Of a DNA stretch of 64,000 nt, positions 45,719 to 53,195 are shown piece after piece. Every line of letters begins with the position of its first letter. Position 1 is the stretch's first letter. The notes below the pieces were generated by a model. It saw only the letters and a program-made list of their open reading frames with translations. It did not search any database and was not told where the DNA came from. Source of the stretch: Acidobacteriota bacterium (GTDB lineage Bacteria; Acidobacteriota; UBA4820); the NCBI GenBank assembly GCA_029559035.1, contig JAKQCT010000074.1, forward strand, positions 1 to 64,000, given 5' to 3'. The translations under genes and the position numbers were made by a program.

Positions 45719-47500
45719 GTGGAAAAGATCGAAAAGAACAAAAGAAATGCCGAGGGTTTTGACCTGACAACCGAAGATTTCTGCGAGATCGCCAACCAGT
45801 TCGCCGCTCAGGGCCGATACGAGGAAGCCATCAAGCTTTACGAAAGAGCCATCAAGATATACCCCGAGAGCCTCGCCCTGAAGATAAGCCTCGGCAAGAC
45901 CAGGAACCTTCTCAAGGAGAAGGATGAAGAGGAAAAGACAAAGCTCCTGGAGAAGTTCAAGGACGAGAGGGCGAGGAGGGACCTCCTCAGCTCCCAGTTC
46001 ACCTCCATGGGGCTGATATTCCTCAACAAGAACCAGGAGCAGAAGGCCCAGGAATGCTTCCGCCTTTCGCTTTTCCACAATCCCAACCATATCGGCAGCA
46101 GGCTGGAACTCGCGAAAAGCTATTACAAGAACAACGATTTTCCGAGCTGCGTGAAGGAGCTGAAACACCTCATATCGGTCGATCCGTTCGTCCCGGAGGT
46201 CCACGCTCTGCTGGGAAGAGCCCTTTTCTACCTGAAGAACTACAAATCGGCCCTCAATTCCATCGTTGACTCGATGATCCTTGACAACGCCGCGCACAGG
46301 TCGACCCCGTCCGAGATCCACGAGAAGTTCAAGTACCTCCTCGAGAAGCTGGGCATCCATAACAGGGTGGAAAGGAACGATCTCGTCAAATCGAGGCTCG
46401 ACCTCTTCAACCAGTGCGTCCAGAAGCTAGACCTGGAAAAGGAGGCGGTGCTGGGCAAAGTGGGCATAAGGGGCATGAAGGACCTGATGAAGCCCAAGGT
46501 CGACGATTCCATCCGGCAGGACCTTCTCAAACTGGCCCTGCGACTGAAAGTGTTCCCTCTCCTCAAGGAGCTCAACGACGAGAACCTGTTCACGATCGCC
46601 AAAAAGGTCCGGGAGATAACGCTGAAGCCCGGCGAAATGGTGTTCGACGAGAACGACGAGGGAGACGACCTCTACCTTCTGGAAAAAGGCTCCATAAAGA
46701 TAAAAAAGGAAACACCTTTCGGCGAGCAGGCCCTGTCGCGGATAACGGCGGGGGACTTTTTCGGGGAGATGAACTTCATCGATCCCGCTTCCAGGAGCGC
46801 GGACGCGGTCTGCGAGGAGGACGTGAGCCTCTTTTCCGTGAAGCGCAGCGAACTGGAGGTCCTTTTCGAACAGAGCAAGGAAGTGGCTGTCCAGTTCTAC
46901 TGGCAGTTCTGGAAATCCCTCTCCAGGAGGACGAGGGAGGCCAACAACATGCTCAAGACGTTCTTCGAGGGAAGCGCGGGCGGCCCCAAGGCGGCGATGA
47001 GCCAGGAAGAGGTCTCGAGGTCCAAGAACATTTCCATCGAACTGGACAGGAAGATCCAGCTCCTGCAGGACAGGGGCTTGTCCGCGAAAGAGCTGAGGCT
47101 TCTCGCGGCGTTCTCGAAGGAAGAGCTTTACAACCGCGAGGACCTGATATTCAGGGAAGGGGACGAGGGAGACAAGCTTTACATCATCCTCGACGGCAAG
47201 GTCAGGATAACCAAGCACATACCCGGGGCGGGAGAGGAAGCTCTCGCGATCCTGGAAAAAGGCGACTTCTTCGGAGAGATGGCGCTGATCGACAACCAGC
47301 CCCGCTCGGCAGACGCGAAGGCCCACACCAACGGCACGACCGTCCTTACGATCTCGAGGCAGGTGCTGAACGAGATCCTCTCGGTGGACATCGAAAGCGC
47401 CCACCAGTTCCTTTCGATACTGTGCAGGATACTTACCCAGAGGCTCAGAGAGATAAACCTCAAGATAATACAGTGGAGGCTCATGTCGGGAGGTTTCTGA
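45719..47500 (+). CDS. TPR protein with two cyclic-nucleotide-binding domains
   Basis: 593 residues from a GTG at 45719 with GGGAGGAG upstream. TPR-like helices occupy about 15-165. Two CNB domains follow: one near 285-400 with FFGEMNFIDPASRSADAV and one near 465-585 with FFGEMALIDNQPRSADAK. Both have the phosphate-binding cassette core, including the key Arg (RSA), so both should bind cAMP or cGMP. There is no DNA-binding or enzymatic domain, so output must be through protein contacts. A cyclase gene lies 4.5 kb away. The following nnrD gene starts 23 bases after its stop. Confidence 0.93.
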   Translation: MEKIEKNKRNAEGFDLTTEDFCEIANQFAAQGRYEEAIKLYERAIKIYPESLALKISLGKTRNLLKEKDEEEKTKLLEKFKDERARRDLLSSQFTSMGLIFLNKNQEQKAQECFRLSLFHNPNHIGSRLELAKSYYKNNDFPSCVKELKHLISVDPFVPEVHALLGRALFYLKNYKSALNSIVDSMILDNAAHRSTPSEIHEKFKYLLEKLGIHNRVERNDLVKSRLDLFNQCVQKLDLEKEAVLGKVGIRGMKDLMKPKVDDSIRQDLLKLALRLKVFPLLKELNDENLFTIAKKVREITLKPGEMVFDENDEGDDLYLLEKGSIKIKKETPFGEQALSRITAGDFFGEMNFIDPASRSADAVCEEDVSLFSVKRSELEVLFEQSKEVAVQFYWQFWKSLSRRTREANNMLKTFFEGSAGGPKAAMSQEEVSRSKNISIELDRKIQLLQDRGLSAKELRLLAAFSKEELYNREDLIFREGDEGDKLYIILDGKVRITKHIPGAGEEALAILEKGDFFGEMALIDNQPRSADAKAHTNGTTVLTISRQVLNEILSVDIESAHQFLSILCRILTQRLREINLKIIQWRLMSGGF

Positions 47501-47523
47501 GCGGCCGGAGCCGGAGGCAGCCC

Positions 47524-49074
47524 GTGAAGGTCTTGTCCTCTTCTGAAATGAGGAAAGCTGACAGGACGGCCATCGAAAAGATGGGGATCCCTTCGCTCGC
47601 CCTGATGGAAAACGCCGCCAAGGGGATCGTTTCGGCGATCATGGCCGAATTTCCGGCACCGCTCCTTCACAGGGGGATAACGATCGCCGCCGGCAGGGGG
47701 AACAACGGCGGGGACGCGATTGCCGCCGCCAGGATCCTGAGATGCCTCGGCTTCCGTCCCGACGTTTTCGTCTTCGGAAGCGCGCCCGACCTGTCGGAGG
47801 ACGCTCTCTTCCAGGTGAAAGGATATTCCGATCACGGGAATGTCTTCTTCGAAACTCGGGATGGCTTTTCCCGGCTCTTCGAAAAATCACTCGGAAGATC
47901 GGGGATAGTGATCGACGGGCTCCTGGGCACCGGCACGCGCGGGGGCGTCAAAGGCTCCCTGGCCGAAGCCATCCGGTTGATCAACGGAAGCCGGAGGCCT
48001 GTCGTATCGATCGACATCCCTTCAGGCCTTTCGGGAGATCTTTTCACCATGCAGGAACCCTGCGTGAAGGCTAACCTTACTGTCACGCTGGGAGCCGCCA
48101 AGCCCCCGCTTGTTTCGCCGGAATGCGAGGACGCGGTAGGCAGGCTCGAGGTGGTGGACATAGGGCTTCCAGTCGGGGCGACCGACGCGGCCTCAGCCAA
48201 GGGAGAAGCGCTGGACATGTCCTGGGCCTCGTTCTTTTTCCGCGACCGGGAGAAAACCAGCCACAAGGGAAAACAGGGACACATGCTTGTGGTCGCGGGC
48301 AGCCGCGGGAAATCCGGTGCGGCGGTGCTCTGCGCGGCGGGAGCCCTCAGGGCGGGAGCGGGCCTCGTCACCGTCGCGTGCCCTGAAGGATGCGCCGCCT
48401 CCCTCTGCTCGTGCCTGCCGGAAGCGATGACTCTGCCTCTTCCCGAGACGGCGGCAGGCGCACTTTCAAAAGAAGCCCTTCCCGCGCTGGCCGACTTCGC
48501 GGGCAGATCAGACGCCCTTGCCCTGGGACCGGGCCTCGGAACCGGCGAGGAGACCGCGGGACTCGTCAGGGAGCTATACCGCCTCTGCGGGAACCCCATG
48601 GCGGTCGACGCGGACGGGATCAACGCTTTCGAGGGACAGGAAGACCTGCTCCGCTCTCACGGAGCGCCCCGCGTCCTTACCCCCCATCCCGGAGAGCTGG
48701 GAAGGCTTCTGAGGATGCCCGCAGGAGAGGTCGTGAAGCAGAGATACCGGCTGGCAGGAGAGAAAGCTTCCGAATGGGATGTCGGCCTCCTCGTGAAAGG
48801 TTACAGGAGCTTCATGGCCGATCAAGGCGGGAGATGGAGGATCAACCTGTCCGGAGGCCCGCACATGGCGGCGCCGGGGGTAGGAGACGTCCTGACCGGC
48901 ATCGTCGGGGCGCTTCTCGCCCGGGGGATGGAACCTTTCGACGCTCTCGCGCTCGGCGCGTTCTGGCACGGAGCTGCGGCGGACGAAGCCTTCGCGAAGA
49001 GCGGCTACGGCATCCTCGCGACGGAGATCGCCGCGAACCTCCCCGCGGTGGAATCGATAGGCAGAAAATTTTGA
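47524..49074 (+). CDS. nnrD: Bifunctional NAD(P)H-hydrate epimerase/dehydratase
   Basis: 516 residues. The true start is the GTG at 47524 with GGAGG six bases upstream; the frame stays open far upstream over the TPR-CNB gene but that part is a shadow. The N-terminal YjeF_N epimerase has MENAAKG, GRGNNGGDA and GLLGTGTRG; the C-terminal dehydratase has GSRGKSGAA, GPGLGTGE, TPHPGELGRL and GVGDVLTG. It repairs hydrated NADH and NADPH. The stop overlaps the tsaE start. Confidence 0.95.
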   Translation: MKVLSSSEMRKADRTAIEKMGIPSLALMENAAKGIVSAIMAEFPAPLLHRGITIAAGRGNNGGDAIAAARILRCLGFRPDVFVFGSAPDLSEDALFQVKGYSDHGNVFFETRDGFSRLFEKSLGRSGIVIDGLLGTGTRGGVKGSLAEAIRLINGSRRPVVSIDIPSGLSGDLFTMQEPCVKANLTVTLGAAKPPLVSPECEDAVGRLEVVDIGLPVGATDAASAKGEALDMSWASFFFRDREKTSHKGKQGHMLVVAGSRGKSGAAVLCAAGALRAGAGLVTVACPEGCAASLCSCLPEAMTLPLPETAAGALSKEALPALADFAGRSDALALGPGLGTGEETAGLVRELYRLCGNPMAVDADGINAFEGQEDLLRSHGAPRVLTPHPGELGRLLRMPAGEVVKQRYRLAGEKASEWDVGLLVKGYRSFMADQGGRWRINLSGGPHMAAPGVGDVLTGIVGALLARGMEPFDALALGAFWHGAAADEAFAKSGYGILATEIAANLPAVESIGRKF

Positions 49075-49520
49075 AGCTCGAGCTGAAGACCATCGCGGCC
49101 ACGAAAAAGGCGGCCAGGGAACTGGCGCGCGGCCTTTCAGGCAATGAACTCCTGCTGCTATCAGGAGAGCTTGCCAGCGGAAAAACTACCTTCACGAAGT
49201 TCCTCGCCGAAGCGCTCGGGTTCAATCCTGACGAAGTTTCCAGTCCGTCGTTCACGATCGTCAACCGCTACTCTTCAGCCAAAAAGCCCCTCGGTATTTA
49301 CCATCTGGATTTATACAGGCTCGCAAACGGTTCAAGCCTGGAACCCCTTGGCCTCGAACATATCCTCGGATCGGACGATCTCGTGGCCGTCGAATGGCCG
49401 GAAGCCGGGGCGAAGATCTTCGAAAGGTCTCCCCGCAACACTCTGCTTCTGAGGTTCGAGCTTAGCGGGGGGAAGCGGTTCCTCACCGTGGAAAGGCTGA
49501 AGAGACACCCTTCAATTTGA
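49071..49520 (+). CDS. tsaE: tRNA t6A biosynthesis ATPase TsaE
   Basis: 149 residues from a TTG at 49071 that overlaps the nnrD stop (TTGA); no ATG fits. The P-loop GELASGKTTFTKFLAEALG, SPSFTIVNRY, IYHLDLYRL and VAVEWPE are typical of TsaE (YjeE). It works with TsaB, TsaC and TsaD in making t6A at tRNA position 37. The nnrD-tsaE neighbourhood is common in bacteria; tsaB is not beside it here. Confidence 0.94.
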   Translation: MKLELKTIAATKKAARELARGLSGNELLLLSGELASGKTTFTKFLAEALGFNPDEVSSPSFTIVNRYSSAKKPLGIYHLDLYRLANGSSLEPLGLEHILGSDDLVAVEWPEAGAKIFERSPRNTLLLRFELSGGKRFLTVERLKRHPSI

Positions 49521-49567
49521 CATGACGGCCTTTTTGTTCCATATTTTTTAGGCTGGAGGTGAGATTA

Positions 49568-50377
49568 TTGGCTGAAGGGCCGACGCTCAGGATCGACAAC
49601 CTGCCGCTGGAGGATTTCTTCACCATCCTTTCGCAGCACGAGAGGGACGTGAGGATCGGATACCTTCCGAAACCTTCCTTTCTCAAAGAAGTCAAGCTGG
49701 AATTCCTCTGGCAGGGCGAAGCCCTCGGCGCGCCGGTGCACATAACGCTTTACTGCATGGAAGAGACCGACCCCCTGAGCGAGATCACGGAAGCTTTCGT
49801 CATAATGGCTACCAGGAGCGAAGCTGCCAGGGCGGTGATTCCACTTTCGAAGAAGCTTCGGGAGTGTCTCGCCTCTATAAAGGAGCCCTCCCTTTTCAGG
49901 GTGGACCCGAAGTACGGGATCGTCCACGGATCATGCGTCGAACCCGTCGATCCGTCCATCCGCTGGGACAGGCCCGGGGTTTATACGGCCTTGTACCTTA
50001 CTACCGACCCGTCTTCTCCTTCTCTGGCCGTCCTTGAATACGTGCCTCCCGACCAGGAGAAAAAATTCACACAGATCTTCGAGAAGTACAACGGGGTCGC
50101 GCCGAAGAAGCCCTCGCTTCTCACTTCGGCCTGGAACAGGTTCACGCGCAAAGCCCCGCCTTCGACTGAGACGAGGACGAACAAGATAAACTACAAGCTG
50201 ATCCGCGCGCTCTCCCAGTTCCTCCAGAGAGAGCACGCGATGTCGGCGACGGTATCGCTCATCTTCAAGAACATAGAACCCGAGGACGTCCCGAAGCTGA
50301 TGGTAGACCCGGTCTTCGTGGTGGCGGCGAAAAGCGGCAACGACAGGTTCTTCGGCACCCTTTCGGAACTGACATGA
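49568..50377 (+). CDS. Unrecognised conserved-looking cytoplasmic protein
   Basis: 269 residues from the TTG at 49568, which lies eight bases after GGAGG; the GTG at 49559 would overlap that site. I recognise no domain. The protein is soluble, with balanced charge and alternating beta-like stretches (VKLEFLWQG; YTALYLTTD; MSATVSLIFKNI) and no signal peptide or membrane helix. It is coupled to the lytic transglycosylase gene (ATGA), so a part in wall turnover is possible but unproved. Confidence 0.65.
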   Translation: MAEGPTLRIDNLPLEDFFTILSQHERDVRIGYLPKPSFLKEVKLEFLWQGEALGAPVHITLYCMEETDPLSEITEAFVIMATRSEAARAVIPLSKKLRECLASIKEPSLFRVDPKYGIVHGSCVEPVDPSIRWDRPGVYTALYLTTDPSSPSLAVLEYVPPDQEKKFTQIFEKYNGVAPKKPSLLTSAWNRFTRKAPPSTETRTNKINYKLIRALSQFLQREHAMSATVSLIFKNIEPEDVPKLMVDPVFVVAAKSGNDRFFGTLSELT

Positions 50378-51003
50378 AAAAGAGCCTTCTTTTCCTATTC
50401 TCGGCGGTGCTGGCAGTTTCTCCCTCGTTCGCCATGGAACTCGTCGTTTTCACTTCGGAAAAAACCATCGTCGCCGAAAGATTGGAGATAGAGGGCGACA
50501 TCGCCACGCTCTACCTGCCGGGGGGGAACGTCTTCGGATGCCCTCGCGGCCTCATCATGAAATCCTATCCGGGTTACATCCCTCCGCCCGAGGAAAAGGA
50601 ACCGGAAAAGGCCATCCCGGCGGACGTGCCTTTCAGGGAGATCATAGCGAAGGAGTGCCAGAAGACAGGCCTTGACGTGAAGCTTGTCATCGCCGTGATC
50701 AAGGTGGAATCCAATTTCAACCCCAGAGCCGTTTCCCCTAAAGGCGCGAAGGGGCTTATGCAGCTCATGCCCTCCGTCGAAAAGGACGAGGGCGTCACGA
50801 GGGTGTTCGACCCCAAGGAGAACATCGCCGCAGGAGTTAGGTACCTCAAGAGACTGATAGACGCCTGCGAAGGAGACCTCGGGCTGGCGCTGGCGGCCTA
50901 CAACGCAGGCCTTAAAAGGGTGAGGGACGCTGAAGGGCTGCCGAACATAAGCGAGACCAGAAGCTACGTGGCGAAGATACTCGCGATGTACCCGACGTTC
51001 TGA
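50374..51003 (+). CDS. Lytic transglycosylase (SLT domain)
   Basis: 209 residues: a signal peptide (about 1-20), a short linker, then an SLT domain. The catalytic Glu is in VIKVESNFNP; SPKGAKGLMQLMP, the AAGVRYLKRL block and ALAAYNAG complete the signature. It cleaves peptidoglycan glycan strands in the periplasm. The start ATG overlaps the stop of the unknown gene. The end is convergent with the TonB-type gene. Confidence 0.94.
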   Translation: MKKSLLFLFSAVLAVSPSFAMELVVFTSEKTIVAERLEIEGDIATLYLPGGNVFGCPRGLIMKSYPGYIPPPEEKEPEKAIPADVPFREIIAKECQKTGLDVKLVIAVIKVESNFNPRAVSPKGAKGLMQLMPSVEKDEGVTRVFDPKENIAAGVRYLKRLIDACEGDLGLALAAYNAGLKRVRDAEGLPNISETRSYVAKILAMYPTF

Positions 51004-51026
51004 CAGGGCGGAACCAGGATGAAAAC

Positions 51027-51755
51027 CTATTTTTCTCCGGGCTCGAGCTCGAAAGTGTAAAGTACTCCGAGCGAGGGCGATGTGTACATCGGAGGGAATT
51101 TCGGGAAAGGCTGGGAATCGTACACCGCCTTGACCACCGACTTGTCGAACTCGACCACCCCGCTGGACTTTACGATCTGGACTTCCTTCACGAAGCCGGA
51201 AGCTTCGATGACGAAATGGACGCTCGACGTGTATTTCTTCTTTGAATAGGGCTTTCTCCAGTTGGCCTTCAGGGCGTTCTCCAGCCTCGCCTTGTACCAC
51301 TCGTATTCGAAATCCTCGGCGTCGAGGAGAAGTCCCCTGCCCTTTCCACCGAGCCCCGCCTTTCCGGATCCTCCGAGCCCCACGGCCTTGCCTTCCGGAT
51401 CGGGGTTCTTCACCGGGCTTTTTCCCGGTTCCGCAGTTTTCTTTTCATCCGGAAGCGTGGTTTTCGGAGGTTCTTTCGCGTTTTTCTTCTCCGGTTCCGA
51501 CAGGCTTTCCGTTCTGCCGCCCGGTGTTCCCGAAAGCGCGCCGCCGAACCCTTCCGGGAGTTCGACGATCCTTACCATCACCGGCACAGGCTTGGCGGGA
51601 GTTATCGTGAAGAATCCCTGGTGCGCGAGGATGACGAACGCCGCGAAGTGGATCAGCGTGGATGCGATCACAGAGAACGGCAGTATCGCGTGGTAGGGGT
51701 TGTCATGGCTTCCGCCGTTCCTCGGTTTTTGTGGGGCCCATGCAGCCGCCGGCAT
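51027..51755 (-). CDS. TonB/TolA-type energy transducer
   Basis: 242 residues: a cytoplasmic N-terminus, one membrane segment (about 25-47), a Pro/Lys/Gly/Glu-rich periplasmic linker (about 70-140) and a C-terminal TonB-like domain (ENALKANWRKPYSKKKY, VHFVIEASGFVKEVQIV). It would span the periplasm and pass proton-motive force from an ExbB/ExbD pair to the outer membrane. The exbD gene is immediately upstream with a six-base gap; an exbB/tolQ gene is not found next to it. Confidence 0.88.
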   Translation of the reverse strand: MPAAAWAPQKPRNGGSHDNPYHAILPFSVIASTLIHFAAFVILAHQGFFTITPAKPVPVMVRIVELPEGFGGALSGTPGGRTESLSEPEKKNAKEPPKTTLPDEKKTAEPGKSPVKNPDPEGKAVGLGGSGKAGLGGKGRGLLLDAEDFEYEWYKARLENALKANWRKPYSKKKYTSSVHFVIEASGFVKEVQIVKSSGVVEFDKSVVKAVYDSQPFPKFPPMYTSPSLGVLYTFELEPGEK

Positions 51756-51761
51756 CCGGGC

Positions 51762-52178
51762 CTACTTGTTCGGGGGAGGTTCCGTCGCGAGCCCGACCGT
51801 CTCTATCCCCGCGAGCTTCACCTCGTCGATGATGGACATCACGCTGCCGTAAGGAACGTTCCTGTCGGCGAAGAGATAGATCGTCTTGTCCTGCCTTCCC
51901 GAAAAGATCTGCTCGAGGTAGCCCTTCATCAGGTTCCTGTTCACCGGCTGAGAATTGAAATAGACGTAGTTCTTGTCCTTGGGGATCGTGAGGATGATCC
52001 TCTCCGCTCCGCTTATGTTGCTCGTCGCCGATTGGGGAAGGTTCACGTCTATCCCTCTCTCGAAGAGGGGGGTCGTTATCATGAAGATTATCAAAAGGAC
52101 CAGCATCACGTCGACGAGAGGGGTGACGTTGATGTCGGAAACGGGAGCGCCCTCTTCCCTGAAAGTCTGGAACGCCAT
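51762..52178 (-). CDS. exbD: ExbD/TolR biopolymer transport protein
   Basis: 138 residues. INVTPLVDVMLVLLIIFMI is the ExbD signature with the proton-relay Asp in the membrane helix; the periplasmic domain ends GIETVGLATEPP. It works with ExbB and TonB. Its partner exbB is absent from the immediate operon, where an AmrS gene takes that place. Confidence 0.95.
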   Translation of the reverse strand: MAFQTFREEGAPVSDINVTPLVDVMLVLLIIFMITTPLFERGIDVNLPQSATSNISGAERIILTIPKDKNYVYFNSQPVNRNLMKGYLEQIFSGRQDKTIYLFADRNVPYGSVMSIIDEVKLAGIETVGLATEPPPNK

Positions 52179-52192
52179 CTTCTATCCTCCAA

Positions 52193-53194
52193 CTATCCGA
52201 AACAGCCGGGCAGCTCGTTCCCGCAGGCTTCGCAGCGTCCGCCGTCAAGCGCGACGGAAAGAACGGAGAATCCCAGCCGCTCAATGACCATTTTCCCACA
52301 TTTCGGGCAAATTGTATTCTCCCCTTTCCCGGCGATGTTCCCTGTATAAATGAACACGAGGCCCGCGGCTTCCCCCGCGCGCCTCGCCCGGTCGAGAGAA
52401 TCGACCGGCGTGGTCGGCCTGTCGAGCATCCTGTGGTCCGGATGGAAGCGGGATACGTGCCAGGGGATATCTTTCGATCTCGACGCGATGTGCTTGGCAA
52501 TCGCTCCAAGCTCTTCATCCGAATCGTTGAGCCCGGGGATGACGAGAGTGGTTATCTCCACCCAGACCCCCGCTTCAAGAAGATTGTCCATGCCTTCGAG
52601 GACCCCGTTCAACCTCGCTCCGCAGAACTTCCCGTAGGTGTCGTCGCTGAAAGATTTCAGGTCCACGTTCGCCGCGTCGAGGAATTCCTTCGTGTCACGG
52701 GCGGCTTCCTTGGTGATGTATCCGTTGGTCACGAAAATGTTCCTGAGCCCCTTGCTCCTCGCCGTCACTCCGGTTTCGAAGGCCGTCTCGAAAAACACCA
52801 CCGGCTCGGTATACGTGTAGGAAATGGACCTGCACCCGCTTTCGAGAGCCGCCCCGACGACCTTCGAGGGTTCCACTTCCACCCCGGGGACATCCCCCCG
52901 CCCGAGCTGGCTTATCGAATGGTTCTGGCAGAAGGAGCACCTGAAATTGCACCCGGCGGTCGCTATCGACATCGACATCGTCCCCGGAAGGAAATGGAAC
53001 AGCGGTTTTTTCTCGACCGGGTCCACGTTCGCGGCGACCAGCCTGTTCCTTACCAGGCTGAAAAGCTTCCCTTTCCGGTTCTCCCTGGCCGAGCACACTC
53101 CGCGCTTCCCTTCGGCGATAACGCACCTGTGATGGCAGAGGCAACACCTGACTTCTGAGTTTTCTAGGCTTTCGTAATGGGAAGCTTCGAGCAT
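52193..53194 (-). CDS. amrS: AmmeMemoRadiSam system radical SAM enzyme
   Basis: 333 residues. An N-terminal Cys cluster (CCLCHHRCVIAEGKRGVC) is followed by the radical-SAM motif CNFRCSFCQN, then IATAGCNFRC context, YTYTEPVVFFE and HVSRFHPDHRM. A C-terminal CPKCG/CEACG pair may be a zinc ribbon. The family is usually encoded near AMMECR1 and MEMO genes, but neither is in the window. Its substrate is not established. Stop and start spacing suggests one transcript with PBP1A and exbD. Confidence 0.93.
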   Translation of the reverse strand: MLEASHYESLENSEVRCCLCHHRCVIAEGKRGVCSARENRKGKLFSLVRNRLVAANVDPVEKKPLFHFLPGTMSMSIATAGCNFRCSFCQNHSISQLGRGDVPGVEVEPSKVVGAALESGCRSISYTYTEPVVFFETAFETGVTARSKGLRNIFVTNGYITKEAARDTKEFLDAANVDLKSFSDDTYGKFCGARLNGVLEGMDNLLEAGVWVEITTLVIPGLNDSDEELGAIAKHIASRSKDIPWHVSRFHPDHRMLDRPTTPVDSLDRARRAGEAAGLVFIYTGNIAGKGENTICPKCGKMVIERLGFSVLSVALDGGRCEACGNELPGCFG

Positions 53195-53195
53195 C

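Noticed and set aside
46414-47523. N-terminal 370-codon extension of nnrD
   Set aside because: It overlaps the CNB domains of the preceding gene in another frame, is Arg/Gly-rich, and a GTG with a good ribosome site marks the real nnrD start at 47524.
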